Shown here in pieces: positions 12,014 through 21,943 of a stretch of 64,000 nucleotides of DNA. Where the stretch lies: assembly GCF_035685805.1 (NCBI RefSeq), contig NZ_DASSAB010000057.1, forward strand, positions 14,119 through 78,118. The letters run 5' to 3'. Every line of letters begins with the position of its first letter. Positions within the stretch are counted from its first letter, which is position 1. Source of the stretch: Dyella_A sp035685805 (lineage in GTDB: Bacteria; Pseudomonadota; Gammaproteobacteria; Xanthomonadales; Rhodanobacteraceae). The translations under genes and the position numbers were made by a program. Below the pieces are notes generated by a model, which saw only the letters and a list, made by a program, of their open reading frames with translations, made no database searches and was not told the origin of the DNA.

Positions 12014-12592
12014 ATGGACGCAACGGTCTGGGAACTCAAGAGCGGCTCGGTCAACGACTACGCTCCGCTGGTCTTCGCCAGCGAAGAGGACGTGGAATCG
12101 GGCATGTTCGATACCGCGGGCGCCCCCCTCGCCTGGGCGAAGAGGCCCCAGCTTGAGGTGTTCGTCGAATCGGGAAAGAAAAAGCCGAAGCCGCTGGCCG
12201 ATGTCAGCGCACTGACTCCCGGCGCGCTCGCGATGAACGATCGGGCCAAGGCGGTGTTGGAACCTTTCCTCACCCGTTTCGGCCAGTTCCTCGCGATGGA
12301 CTGCGCGGGGCACACGCGCTGGTTCTACAACGTGACCAACCTTATTGCCTGCATCGACCCGGAGCGGTCGACGCGGCGACCCAGCGGATCGATCTCAAAA
12401 GAAGCGTTCTTCGAGCACGCGGTGCCGGTCGATGCGAGCGTGTTCAAGGATCCACTGACGGCCGCAGCCTCTATTTACGTCAATGCGGCGGGCAAGGAAG
12501 CCTTGGAGCGGCTCCTGGCGAAAGCAGGCATCACTGGCCTCGCCTTCGCCGAGCCAGGACCACCGCCGAAGAGATCCCGTCCCCACGCATGA
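12014..12592 (+). CDS. Imm11 (DUF1629)-like immunity protein
   Basis: A 192-residue protein directly behind the AHH nuclease. The arrangement LEVFVESGKKKPKPLADVSAL, then LTPGALAMNDRAKAVLEPFL and WFYNVTNLIACIDPERS, resembles Imm11/DUF1629 immunity proteins of polymorphic toxin loci; this is recognition by pattern, not a search. No signal peptide, so it would protect in the cytoplasm, consistent with a nuclease partner. An alternative ATG at 11990 overlaps the toxin gene by 20 nt and adds 8 residues; 12014 lies 4 nt after the toxin stop and starts at a sensible N-terminus. Likely co-translated with the toxin. Confidence 0.65.
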   Translation: MDATVWELKSGSVNDYAPLVFASEEDVESGMFDTAGAPLAWAKRPQLEVFVESGKKKPKPLADVSALTPGALAMNDRAKAVLEPFLTRFGQFLAMDCAGHTRWFYNVTNLIACIDPERSTRRPSGSISKEAFFEHAVPVDASVFKDPLTAAASIYVNAAGKEALERLLAKAGITGLAFAEPGPPPKRSRPHA

Positions 12593-12945
12593 CCGAGTCC
12601 TTATATTCAGGGCCGGTCGCTATCCGTACGCGCTGATGTGCTTTCCTCGGTGCCCTGGCTGCGAGCAATGTCCCGCACCGGCCGCACCCGGGTCAGCCGC
12701 GCATGCGCTTCATTCCTGCCGCTTAATCGGCGTGCAGCGGACCGAATCAGCTTCTCCCAGCGGGAAAGCGCTGCGTAATTCGCGTAGACGACGCGCTGCT
12801 CTGTCTCGGAGCAATCGTGCTCAGGTGCGTTGCACAGGCACCAACGGAAAGCGGTCTGAACTCTGCGAACCCAGCGGAGCGGCCGCCGGCAAGTCCGCGG
12901 CGCACACGCCATCACTCGTCCACCGGGGGCGTCGGCGCCGCTCGA
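12593..12945. other. Intergenic region after the toxin/immunity pair
   Basis: About 350 bases with lower coding character. A minus-strand frame of about 100 codons (12607-12915) has some natural-looking composition but no recognisable motif and no ribosome site; it may be a gene remnant. Nothing else seen. Confidence 0.35.
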
Positions 12946-13836
12946 TCAGGCGTCCAGCAGCTGCCCCACCTTCGCGTCCTTCTCCGCCCACAGCGCGTTG
13001 ACCCACGCCTGGAAACGCTCGCGGAAGGCAGGGTCGTTTTCGTAGTCGCCGCGCAGAGCCGGATCGATAATGCGCTGGCGGATGTGCACGCGAATGTCGC
13101 GGACGCGGCCGGCGATCAGATCCATCATCGAGCCGGCGCCCTGGGCGTAGACGATGGTGACGTCGACGATGGCGTGCAGGCCCTCACCCATCGCGTCCAG
13201 CACAAAGGCGACGCCGCCGGCCTTGGGGCGCAGCAGGTGCGTGTAGGGCGAGCCCTGGGCGTCGTGCTTGGCGCGGGTGAAGCGCGTGCCCTCGACGAAG
13301 TTCATCACCGACACCGGCATGTGGCGGAATTTCTCGCAGGCCTTGCGGGTGGTCTCGCGATCCTTGCCGGCCAGCTCGGGATGCTTCGCCAGCTCCTCGC
13401 GCGAGTGGCGCTTCATGAAGGGGAAATCCAGCGCCCACCAGGCCGGCCCCAGCAGCGGCACCCAGATCAGCTGGCTCTTGAGGAAGAAGCGCAGGAAAGG
13501 GATGCGCCGGTTGAACACCTTCTGCAGCACCGGGATATCGACCCAGCTCTGATGGTTGCACAGCACCAGGTAGTTGCCGTCGCGCGTGAGACCCTCCAGC
13601 CCATCGATGCGCCAGCGGGTGCGGGTGAAGACATCGAACAGCGCGCTGTTGACGGCGATCCAGCTCTCGGCGATGGCGACCAGCGCGCGCGACAGCGCCA
13701 CGCGTAACGCATGAATCGGAAGCACCACCTTGAGCAGCGCCAGCGCGAACAGCGGCAGCACGTGCACGATCGTGTTGACGAGCAGCAGGAGGATGGCGAG
13801 GGGGATACGCAGGAACGCGGGCAGTGAGGCGAGCAT
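12946..13836 (-). CDS. YihG-type 1-acylglycerol-3-phosphate acyltransferase family protein
   Basis: A 296-residue inner-membrane PlsC-superfamily acyltransferase, expected to acylate lysophosphatidic acid or a similar lysophospholipid. The HX4D catalytic motif is NHQSWVD, followed by the substrate-binding FVEGTRF motif. Two hydrophobic segments at the N-terminus (about residues 5-45) should anchor it. The long spacing between blocks and the segment PFLRFFLKSQLIWVPLLG match the YihG branch rather than the shorter PlsC. The ATG at 13836 is preferred; sequence further upstream in frame runs into the repeat array and is spurious. Transcription starts from the array side. Confidence 0.85.
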   Translation of the reverse strand: MLASLPAFLRIPLAILLLLVNTIVHVLPLFALALLKVVLPIHALRVALSRALVAIAESWIAVNSALFDVFTRTRWRIDGLEGLTRDGNYLVLCNHQSWVDIPVLQKVFNRRIPFLRFFLKSQLIWVPLLGPAWWALDFPFMKRHSREELAKHPELAGKDRETTRKACEKFRHMPVSVMNFVEGTRFTRAKHDAQGSPYTHLLRPKAGGVAFVLDAMGEGLHAIVDVTIVYAQGAGSMMDLIAGRVRDIRVHIRQRIIDPALRGDYENDPAFRERFQAWVNALWAEKDAKVGQLLDA

Positions 13837-14056
13837 GGGGGCACCGTCTGGGGTAGAGGACAGCTTAGCGCGGCGCTGCGATTGTGGCCTGACGCTCGTC
13901 AGGTGCAGTCGGAATCGCCCGCGATCGGGTGCGGGGGCCAAACGGCGCTTGCGCAGGGAACGCGCTGCGTAACGGAACAATGGTGCCGGCGCGGTCGTGC
14001 AGGTGAAGGAAAGCGTCGCGGATCGGGCGTCGCGCGAGCGCCCGGTTCGCCTTGTC

Positions 14057-15231
14057 GTCATTCCCGCGGAAGCGGGAATCGAGATGCCCGTCCGCCTGAA
14101 GATCACCATGGATTCCCGCGTGCGCGGGAATGACGGTGAGGGATGTGGCAGCGCTCGGGCGTGGGTAGAGCGTCGCTTGGGACGGAGCCTGGGAACGCTC
14201 GGGCCTACCGTGGCGTCATTCCCGCGGAAGCGGGAATCCAATGGCCCTCGCCCTCGAGATCACCAAGGATTCCCGCGTGCGCGGGAATGCCGGTGAGGGC
14301 TGTGGCAGCGCTCGGGCGTGGGTAGAGCGTCGCTTGGGACAGAGCCCGGGAACGCTCGGGCCTACCGTGGCGTCATTCCCGCGGAAGCGGGAATCCAATG
14401 GCCCATCAGCCCCAAGATCACCATGGATTCCCGCGTTCGCGGGAATGACGGCGAGGGGTGTGACGGTGCTCGGGGCGGTGGAACATCGCCTGGTATGCGG
14501 CCCGAGAACGCTCCGGCCTGTCTTGGCGTCATTCCCGCGAAAGTGGAGATCCGATTGCCCTTCGCCCTCGAGATCGCCATGGATTCCCGCGTGCGCGGGA
14601 GTGACGGTGAGGGATGTGGCAGCGCTCGGGTGTGGGTGGGGCGTCGCTTGGGACGGAGCCCGGGAACGCTCCGACCTTCCTTGGCGTCATTCCCGCGGAA
14701 GCGGGAATTCAATGGCCCATCAGCCCCAAGATCACCATGGGTTCTCGCGTGCGCGGGAATGACGGTGAGGGGTGTGGCCGCACTCGGGTGTGGGTGGAGC
14801 GTCGCTTGGGAAAAAGCCCGGGAACGCTCCGGCCTTCCTTGGCGTCATTCCCGCGAAAGCGGGAATCCAATTGCCTCGCCCTCAAGATCACCATGGATTC
14901 CCGCGTGCGCGGGAACGACGGTGAGGGGTGTGGCAGCACTCGGGTGTGGGTGGAGCGTCGCTTGGGACGGAGCCCGGGAACGCTCCGGCCTTCCTTGGCG
15001 TCATTCCGCGGAAGCGGGAATTCAATGGCCCATCAGCCCCAAGATCACCATGGATTCCCGCGTGCGCGGGAATGTCGGCGGGGGGTGTGGCAGCGCTCCC
15101 GGTCTGATGGAGCGTTGCCCGGATGGGGCCTCAGAACTCCGGCCACCCTTGGCGTCATTCCCGCGGAAGCGGGAATCCAATGGCTCTTCGCCCTCGAGAC
15201 CGCCATGGTTTGGCGCGTTCGCGGGAACGAC
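14057..15231. repeat. Tandem array of about 157-bp units with paired ATTCCC-N8-GGGAAT palindromes
   Basis: Eight head-to-tail units plus a final partial one. Units start (GTCATTCCC) at 14057, 14214, 14372, 14528, 14686, 14844, 15000 and 15154, giving spacings of 154-158 bp. Each unit holds one palindrome of type ATTCCCGCGGAAGCGGGAAT, about 30-40 bp later a second of type ATTCCCGCGTGCGCGGGAAT, then a conserved linker of about 80 bp containing GAGCGTCGCTTGGGA. Both palindromes fit ATTCCC-N8-GGGAAT, the consensus of neisserial dRS3 repeats. Units differ by scattered substitutions and small indels (for example one C missing at 15007). Frames of 400-670 codons crossing the array are artefacts of its periodicity. 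Confidence 0.9.
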
Positions 15232-15321
15232 CGGTGTGGGTGCCGGAATGGCGAAGGAGGCAAGGGCCGAAGTAGCGCCGGGACGGCCGCGGCTGAGGCG
15301 GCGCGCGCCGGCGCCAGGACG

Positions 15322-16563
15322 TCACATCAACAGCTTGCGCACCTTCACCAGCGCCTCGACAAATGCATCCACTTCTTCGCGCGTGTTGTAGAACGCCAGC
15401 GAGGCGCGCAGCGTGGCGGGTACGTCGTAGAACTGCATCAGCGGGTGGGCGCAGTGGTGGCCCGAGCGCACCGCGATGCCCTGCAGGTCGAGCAGGGTGG
15501 CCAGATCCGTCGCCTGGGCGCCGTCGATGAGAAACGAGATCACCGATTCCTTCTCCGCCGCCTCGCCGAAGATGCGCAGGCCCGGCACCTCGCGCAGCCG
15601 CTCGGTGGCATAGGCGAGCAACATCTGCTCGTGCGCGTGGATCGTTTCGAAGCCGAGCGACTGGTAGTAGTCGACGGCCGCGCCAAGCCCGACGAAGCCG
15701 GAAATGTTCGGTGTGCCGGCTTCGAACTTGTGCGGTGGTTCGGCGAAGGTGGTCCCGTCGAAACGCACCTCGCGGATCATCTCGCCGCCACCGAAGAACG
15801 GCGGCATCGACTCCAGGTGCTCCTTCTTCGCCCACAGCGCGCCGGTGCCGGTGGGCGCGAGCATCTTGTGGCCGGTGAAGGCATAGAAGTCGCAGCCCAG
15901 CGCCTGCACGTCGACCGGGCGATGCGGCAGTGCCTGGGAGCCGTCCACCAGCAGCGGGATACCGCGCTTGCGGCACTCGCGGGCGATCTCGCGCACCGGG
16001 TTCACCGTGCCGAGCACGTTGGAGACATGGGTGACGCAGGCGAGCTTCACTTCCGGCGTGAGCAGGTCGAAGAAGCGCTCCACGATCAGCTCGCCACGCT
16101 CGTTGATCGGCGCGGCCTTGACCGTGGCACCGGCGCGCTGGGCGACGAGCTGCCACGGCACGATGTTGGCGTGGTGCTCCATTACGGTAGTGAGGATCGC
16201 GTCGCCCGCTTTCAGGCGGGGCAGCGCGAAGCTGTAGGCGACCAGGTTGATCGCCTGGGTGGTACCGGAGGTGAGCACCAGCTCGTTGCGGGAGCCGGCG
16301 TTGATGAAGCGGGCGAGTTTGTCGCGCGCGCCCTCGTAGGCGTTGGTCGCCTCTTCGCCGAGCAGGTGCACGGCGCGCGACACGTTGGCGTTGTGCTCGC
16401 GGTAGTGCTGGTCCATCGCCTCGATCACGCAGGCCGGCTTCTGGCTGGTGTTGGCGTTGTCGAAGTAGACCAGCGGCTTGCCGTGCACGGTGCGCGCGAG
16501 CAGCGGGAAGTCCGCGCGGATGCGCTGGATGTCGAGGGCGGGGGCTTTGACGGCGGCGTTCAT
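15322..16563 (-). CDS. sufS: SufS cysteine desulfurase
   Basis: A 413-residue PLP enzyme that takes sulfur from cysteine for Fe-S cluster assembly by the SUF machinery. The PLP lysine is Lys233 in FTGHKMLAPTG and the persulfide cysteine is Cys371 in RSGHHCAHPL, a group II (SufS) layout. Length is typical. It is the last gene of the suf operon, about 100 nt after sufD, and is followed by the palindrome array. No sufE or sufU, its usual sulfur acceptor, is adjacent, so the acceptor must be encoded elsewhere. Confidence 0.95.
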   Translation of the reverse strand: MNAAVKAPALDIQRIRADFPLLARTVHGKPLVYFDNANTSQKPACVIEAMDQHYREHNANVSRAVHLLGEEATNAYEGARDKLARFINAGSRNELVLTSGTTQAINLVAYSFALPRLKAGDAILTTVMEHHANIVPWQLVAQRAGATVKAAPINERGELIVERFFDLLTPEVKLACVTHVSNVLGTVNPVREIARECRKRGIPLLVDGSQALPHRPVDVQALGCDFYAFTGHKMLAPTGTGALWAKKEHLESMPPFFGGGEMIREVRFDGTTFAEPPHKFEAGTPNISGFVGLGAAVDYYQSLGFETIHAHEQMLLAYATERLREVPGLRIFGEAAEKESVISFLIDGAQATDLATLLDLQGIAVRSGHHCAHPLMQFYDVPATLRASLAFYNTREEVDAFVEALVKVRKLLM

Positions 16564-16662
16564 GGCGTATCCGGTGGTGGGCTGCGGCGCGTTCGTGGGT
16601 TTCCGGCGAAGTGGATTTCCTGCCCCGGCCCCGCCTGACGGCGAAGGCGCCGGGGTGCAGCG

Positions 16663-17970
16663 TCAGGATTGCGGCAGATGCTGGGCGACCAGCTCGGAGA
16701 GGTGTTCGCGCAGCGCGTCATTGGGCAGATCGTCCAGCACCGCGCGACAGAACGCGGCGGTGAGGATGGCCCGTGCCTGCAGGTGCGGCACGCCGCGCGA
16801 GCGCAGGTAGAACAGGGCCCGCTCGTCCAGCTGGCCGATGGTGGCGCCGTGTGCGGCCTTGACCTCGTCGGCGTGGATCTCCAGCTCGGGCTTGGTGTCG
16901 ATCTCGGCGCGCGCCGAGAGCAGCAGGTTCTTGTTGCTCAGGCTGGCGTCGCTGCCGTCCGCGCCGGGCGCCACCAGGATCGCGCCACGGAATACGCCGC
17001 GCGAACGGTCGTCGGCCACGCCCCGCCAGACCGAGTCCGACGCGGTGTTCAGCGCCTTGTGGCGGATCATCATCTGGGTGTCGGCATGCTGGCGCCCGTG
17101 CAGCACGAACGCGCCGCGCGTTTCCAGCCGCGCGCCGTCGCCAGTCAGCTCCGCCTCCAGCTCGTGGCGGCTCATGGCGCCACCGAGCTCCAGCCCGTGG
17201 ACGGTGGCATGCGACTGCGCGTGCTGGGTGATCCGGTGCCGGCGGATCAGGCTGCTGCCGGCGGCCGCCAGCTGCAGCGCCGCGTGGCGGTAGCGGGCGT
17301 CGCGGGCCAGCGTGATGTCGGTGACCAGGGTGCCGAGGTGGGCGTGCGCTCCGCTGGTGGTGTGATGCTCCACCACCGACAGCTCGGCGCCCTCGCCCAG
17401 TTCGATCACGTTATGCAGGTGCCAGGTGACGTCGCCTTCGGCGGCGGCGCCCACGAAGCACAGGTGCACGGGCTCGGCCACCTTCACGCCGGGCGCCACC
17501 CGCAGCACCACGCCGTCGCGCGCGTAGGCCGCATTGAGCTGCACGAACGCGTCGCCGGCACCCTCGTGGCGCGTGCCGAGCGCGTTGCGCAGCGATTCCG
17601 GATCGGCCCGCAGCACCTGGGCGAGCGATTGCACGCTCAGCCCATCCGGCAGCCCCTCACGTCGGGAAAGATCCTCACGCAGTGCGCCATTGACGAATAC
17701 CAGCCGGGGCCCGTTCACGCCCGGCAGCGCCAGCGTGGATGGATCGACCGCGCGGGTGGCGATCTTCGCGTCGCCCAGGCTGAAGCCGCGCTGGTCCAGC
17801 GCGCGCAGCGGCGAGTACTTCCAGGCTTCGACGCGGGTGTCGGGCAGGCCCGTGGCGGCGAATGCCTCGCGGTTGTCGTGGCGTGCCTGGTCGAGCCAGT
17901 CCACGCCGCTGGGCACGAGTTCCTCCGCCAGCTGCGAGATGTAGAACGGCGTGGGCACCGCATGCTTCAT
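16663..17970 (-). CDS. sufD: SufD Fe-S assembly scaffold subunit
   Basis: A 435-residue beta-helix scaffold component of the SufBC2D complex. The C-terminal block (LLSARAEIDTKPELEIHADE, AHGATIGQLD, FYLRSRGV) is the diagnostic UPF0051 region. The ATG at 17970 overlaps the sufC stop by 4 nt (ATGA), which fixes the start and shows translational coupling. The N-terminal half binds SufC and is typically variable, as here. Cytoplasmic; works with SufB and SufC to build clusters from SufS sulfur. Confidence 0.93.
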   Translation of the reverse strand: MKHAVPTPFYISQLAEELVPSGVDWLDQARHDNREAFAATGLPDTRVEAWKYSPLRALDQRGFSLGDAKIATRAVDPSTLALPGVNGPRLVFVNGALREDLSRREGLPDGLSVQSLAQVLRADPESLRNALGTRHEGAGDAFVQLNAAYARDGVVLRVAPGVKVAEPVHLCFVGAAAEGDVTWHLHNVIELGEGAELSVVEHHTTSGAHAHLGTLVTDITLARDARYRHAALQLAAAGSSLIRRHRITQHAQSHATVHGLELGGAMSRHELEAELTGDGARLETRGAFVLHGRQHADTQMMIRHKALNTASDSVWRGVADDRSRGVFRGAILVAPGADGSDASLSNKNLLLSARAEIDTKPELEIHADEVKAAHGATIGQLDERALFYLRSRGVPHLQARAILTAAFCRAVLDDLPNDALREHLSELVAQHLPQS

Positions 17971-18740
17971 ACGGCGGCTCCGGCCGGCTCGCCGTGCTGG
18001 CGCAGCCACGCGTAACCCTGCGCCTCGAGCTTGTGGGCGAGCGTCTTGTCGCCGCTCTCCACGATGCGGCCGTCCGCCAGCACGTGCACGAAGTCCGGCT
18101 CGATGTAGTCGAGCAGGCGCTGGTAGTGCGTGATCATCAGCACCGAGCGCTCGGGCGAACGCTGGGCGTTGACGCCGTGGGCGACCTGCTTGAGCGCGTC
18201 GATGTCCAGGCCCGAATCGGTCTCGTCCAGAATCGCGAGCCTGGGTTCCAGCACGGCCATCTGGAAAATCTCGTTGCGCTTTTTCTCGCCACCGGAGAAG
18301 CCCTCGTTGACGGCCCGGTGCAGCAGCTCGTCGGAGATCTGCAGGTCCTTGAGCTTCTCGCGCACCAGCTTGAGGAACGCCATCGAGTCCAACTCTTTCT
18401 CGCCGCGCGCCTTGCGCTGCGCGTTGAGCGCCGTGCGCAGGAAGTAGGTGTTGTTCACTCCGGGGATTTCCACCGGGTACTGGAAGGCCAGGAACACGCC
18501 GGCCGCAGCGCGCGCCTCCGGCTCCATTGCCAGCAGGTCCACGCCGTCGAAAGTGACCGAACCGGCGGTGACCTCGTAGCCCTCGCGACCGGACAGCACG
18601 TTGCCCAGCGTGGACTTGCCGGCGCCATTGGGGCCCATGATGGCGTGTACTTCGCCGGGCCGGATGGTGAGGCTGAGCCCCTTGAGGATGTCCTTGCCCT
18701 CGACGCGGGCGTGCAGGTTGTCGATGGTCAGCGTGGTCAT
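17967..18740 (-). CDS. sufC: SufC ABC-type ATPase
   Basis: A 257-residue ATPase that drives conformational change of the SufBCD scaffold. Walker A is GPNGAGKSTL, the signature is FSGGEKKRNEI and Walker B is LAILDETDSGLD, all typical of SufC rather than transporter ATPases. It begins MTTLTIDNLHARVEGKDIL. It follows the GNAT gene after 42 nt and overlaps sufD by 4 nt. Cytoplasmic, no membrane partner expected. Confidence 0.95.
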   Translation of the reverse strand: MTTLTIDNLHARVEGKDILKGLSLTIRPGEVHAIMGPNGAGKSTLGNVLSGREGYEVTAGSVTFDGVDLLAMEPEARAAAGVFLAFQYPVEIPGVNNTYFLRTALNAQRKARGEKELDSMAFLKLVREKLKDLQISDELLHRAVNEGFSGGEKKRNEIFQMAVLEPRLAILDETDSGLDIDALKQVAHGVNAQRSPERSVLMITHYQRLLDYIEPDFVHVLADGRIVESGDKTLAHKLEAQGYAWLRQHGEPAGAAV

Positions 18741-18782
18741 GGGATGGCCTGGTAAATGACGTGCAAAAAAAAGGTGGAACGC

Positions 18783-19298
18783 TCAGCAAACGGGCGGCGC
18801 GGTGCGCGCCAGCGCCGCCATCGCATCGCCGGTGACGCGGCAGCCTAGCCACTCGGGTGTGAGCACCGCGCCGAGGGATTGATAGAACGCGATCGACGGC
18901 TTGTTCCAGTCCAGCACCGACCACTGCAGCCGCGGCAACGACTGCTCGACACAGCGCGCGGCGAGGTGGGCGATCAACGCCTTGCCCAGTCCGTTGCCGC
19001 GGAAGGCCGGGCGCACGAACAGGTCTTCGAGATAGATGCCGGCGCGGCCGCGGAAGGTGGAGTAGTTGTAGAACCACAGCGCGAAGCCGGCGACCTCGCC
19101 GTTCCATTGCGCGATGTCGCAGTGGGCGCGGGGCGTGTCGCCGAACAGGTCGCGTGCGATGTCTGCCTCGCTGGCGTCCACCTCGTGCAGCAGCTTCTCG
19201 TAGTCGGCCAGCTCGCGGATCAGTGCGAGGATCTCGGGCACGTCGTGCGGTTGCGCGGGGCGCAGGCGCACGCCAGTGGGGTGCGTTCCGTCCGTCAC
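18783..19298 (-). CDS. GNAT-family N-acetyltransferase inside the suf operon
   Basis: A 171-residue GNAT acetyltransferase. Motif A for acetyl-CoA is RPAFRGNGLGKALI and the C-terminal motif is WNKPSIAFYQSLGA, the layout of the diamine (spermidine/spermine) N-acetyltransferase-like branch. The GTG at 19298 overlaps the stop of the preceding gene as GTGA and has AAGG 12 nt upstream; a longer frame to 19334 would overlap the preceding gene more deeply. It sits between the lprI-like gene and sufC, all co-oriented. The substrate is unknown and a role in Fe-S assembly is not implied by the family. Confidence 0.85.
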   Translation of the reverse strand: MTDGTHPTGVRLRPAQPHDVPEILALIRELADYEKLLHEVDASEADIARDLFGDTPRAHCDIAQWNGEVAGFALWFYNYSTFRGRAGIYLEDLFVRPAFRGNGLGKALIAHLAARCVEQSLPRLQWSVLDWNKPSIAFYQSLGAVLTPEWLGCRVTGDAMAALARTAPPVC

Positions 19299-19753
19299 TG
19301 CAGTGTGTCCTTGTGCTTGATCGATCCGCTGCATACGTCGCCTTCTTCCACGCCGTCCAGCCACGCCCTGAGTTGCGCCGTGCGCTGCTCGGTCAACCGC
19401 GCCTTCTGCTGGCTTTCGCACATCGGGAACGCCGAGCCGTACTGCACGCCCGCCTGCTGGCCCGGCGCGAGCGGAAAGCGCGCGCCCAGCTCGGTATCGC
19501 GAAAAGCGAGCCAGGCACGCTGTGCGGTTTTCAGGCGAGCGAGGAACAGGGGCTGGTCGGCGTACTTGGCCACGATCGCCCGCCACACCCGGTTCAACTC
19601 GGCATCGGCCTGGGCGAATCCGGCGCCGGCACAGGCGTTCAGCCCGGCCTGCGTCTGCTCCGCACGGCAATCGCCCGGGGCTTCGCCGGCGTACACGCCG
19701 GGGGCCGCAGCCGGCGCGGCGACGAGCAACCAGACGACGATGCGACGCCTCAT
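19295..19753 (-). CDS. LprI/DUF1311-like exported protein inside the suf operon
   Basis: A 152-residue protein with an N-terminal signal peptide (RRRIVVWLLVAAPAAAPGVYA) and an LprI/DUF1311 pattern: paired cysteines early (DCRAEQTQAGLNACAG), LNRVWRAIVAK, then LKTAQRAWLAFRD and a late MCESQQ cysteine. Family members include a periplasmic lysozyme inhibitor, but most are uncharacterised. An alternative ATG at 19765 overlaps the sufB stop by 4 nt; 19753 is preferred because it gives the tidier signal peptide and has AGGGGTGGG upstream. An exported protein within a cytoplasmic assembly operon is unexpected. Confidence 0.8.
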   Translation of the reverse strand: MRRRIVVWLLVAAPAAAPGVYAGEAPGDCRAEQTQAGLNACAGAGFAQADAELNRVWRAIVAKYADQPLFLARLKTAQRAWLAFRDTELGARFPLAPGQQAGVQYGSAFPMCESQQKARLTEQRTAQLRAWLDGVEEGDVCSGSIKHKDTLQ

Positions 19754-19761
19754 CCCACCCC

Positions 19762-21224
<1,463 letters not shown>

Positions 21225-21228
<4 letters not shown>

Positions 21229-21683
21229 GCGATGGTCCTGCCCTTGATCTCGCTGATGGCGATGGTCGCCTGCGCCGGACGGACCGGCGGCCTGAGCATG
21301 TCGGCCAGACTCACGCCACGCAGGGCGCTGTCGAGCACGTCGTTGATCTGTCGCCAGCTGCCGCGCACGCCACAGCGGGATTCGCGGTCACACTGGCCGT
21401 CGGTGCTGCATTCGGTCATGCCGATACGCCCTTCCATGGCCTCGACGATCTCGGCCAGGTTGATCTCGCTGGCTGGCCTCGCCAGGCGATAGCCGCCGTT
21501 GACGCCGCGGAACGAGTCGACCAGCCCGGCGTGACCGAGCGACTTCAGCAGCTTGCTCACCGTGGGCAGCTCCAGGTGCGTCTCGTCGGCAATCTGGGCG
21601 GTGCTCAGCACGCTGTGCGGATGCGCAGCGATGCAGGTCATCACCACGGCGGCGTAATCGGTGAGGCGGCTGACACGGAGCAT
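21225..21683 (-). CDS. sufR: Rrf2-family SUF operon regulator
   Basis: A 152-residue winged-helix Rrf2/IscR-type repressor of the kind that heads suf operons in Xanthomonadaceae. The helix-turn-helix covers about residues 25-65 (LELPTVSKLLKSLGHAGLV) with the Rrf2 wing FRGVNGGYRLAR. Three cysteines in CSTDGQCDRESRCG are the expected Fe-S ligands, so it probably senses cluster status and represses its own operon. The gene symbol is by analogy and not unique. It overlaps sufB by 4 nt. A short inverted repeat at 21708-21718 is a candidate operator. Confidence 0.9.
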
Positions 21684-21707
21684 GGCAAGCGGGCCCGGTT
21701 AATCAAG

Positions 21708-21718
21708 ACCAAAATGGT
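21708..21718. promoter_or_regulatory. Candidate operator of the suf operon
   Basis: ACCA-AAA-TGGT is a perfect short palindrome about 25 nt upstream of the regulator ATG, in a locally AT-rich stretch where the promoter should lie. Auto-regulation by the Rrf2 protein is inferred from family behaviour. Confidence 0.35.
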
Positions 21719-21771
21719 ACGGATTTGGGCCCCGATGGTCAATCCGACAGCACGTCGCAGCGCTCCCTTGT

Positions 21772-21788
21772 TGCACCAGCAGCGTGCT
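21772..21788 (+). promoter_or_regulatory. NtrC-like enhancer site upstream of glnK
   Basis: TGCAC-N7-GTGCT differs by one base from the NtrC consensus TGCAC-N7-GTGCA. It lies about 100 bp upstream of the sigma-54 -24 element, a normal enhancer distance. Confidence 0.6.
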
Positions 21789-21885
21789 AACCACCGCACC
21801 CGGAACGCGCGCGCCGTCGTCCTGGTCGCGCTACAGACGGGCCCCCGCCCAGCTTTCGCGGACTGTTGCCGGCGGATGAGCCCGC

Positions 21886-21900
21886 TGGCACGCAATCTGC
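21886..21900 (+). promoter_or_regulatory. Sigma-54 promoter of glnK-amtB
   Basis: TGGCAC-GCAAT-CTGC matches the -24/-12 consensus TGGCAC-N5-TTGC with one mismatch and the required GG-N10-GC spacing. It ends 44 nt before the glnK ATG, placing transcription start near 21912. Confidence 0.75.
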
Positions 21901-21943
21901 TGTGTCGCAACAAACAAGCGCCGCACGGGGAGCAAGGCACGCC

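Noticed and set aside
12607..12915. Minus-strand frame of about 100 codons between immunity gene and acyltransferase
   Set aside because: No motif, no ribosome site; at most a remnant.
14057..15231. CRISPR array
   Set aside because: Repeat period is about 157 bp and the supposed spacers are conserved between units; no cas genes.
14614..16638. Plus-strand open frame of about 670 codons across the repeat array and sufS
   Set aside because: Its first part is the periodic translation of the 157-bp repeats and the rest is antisense to sufS; no ribosome site.
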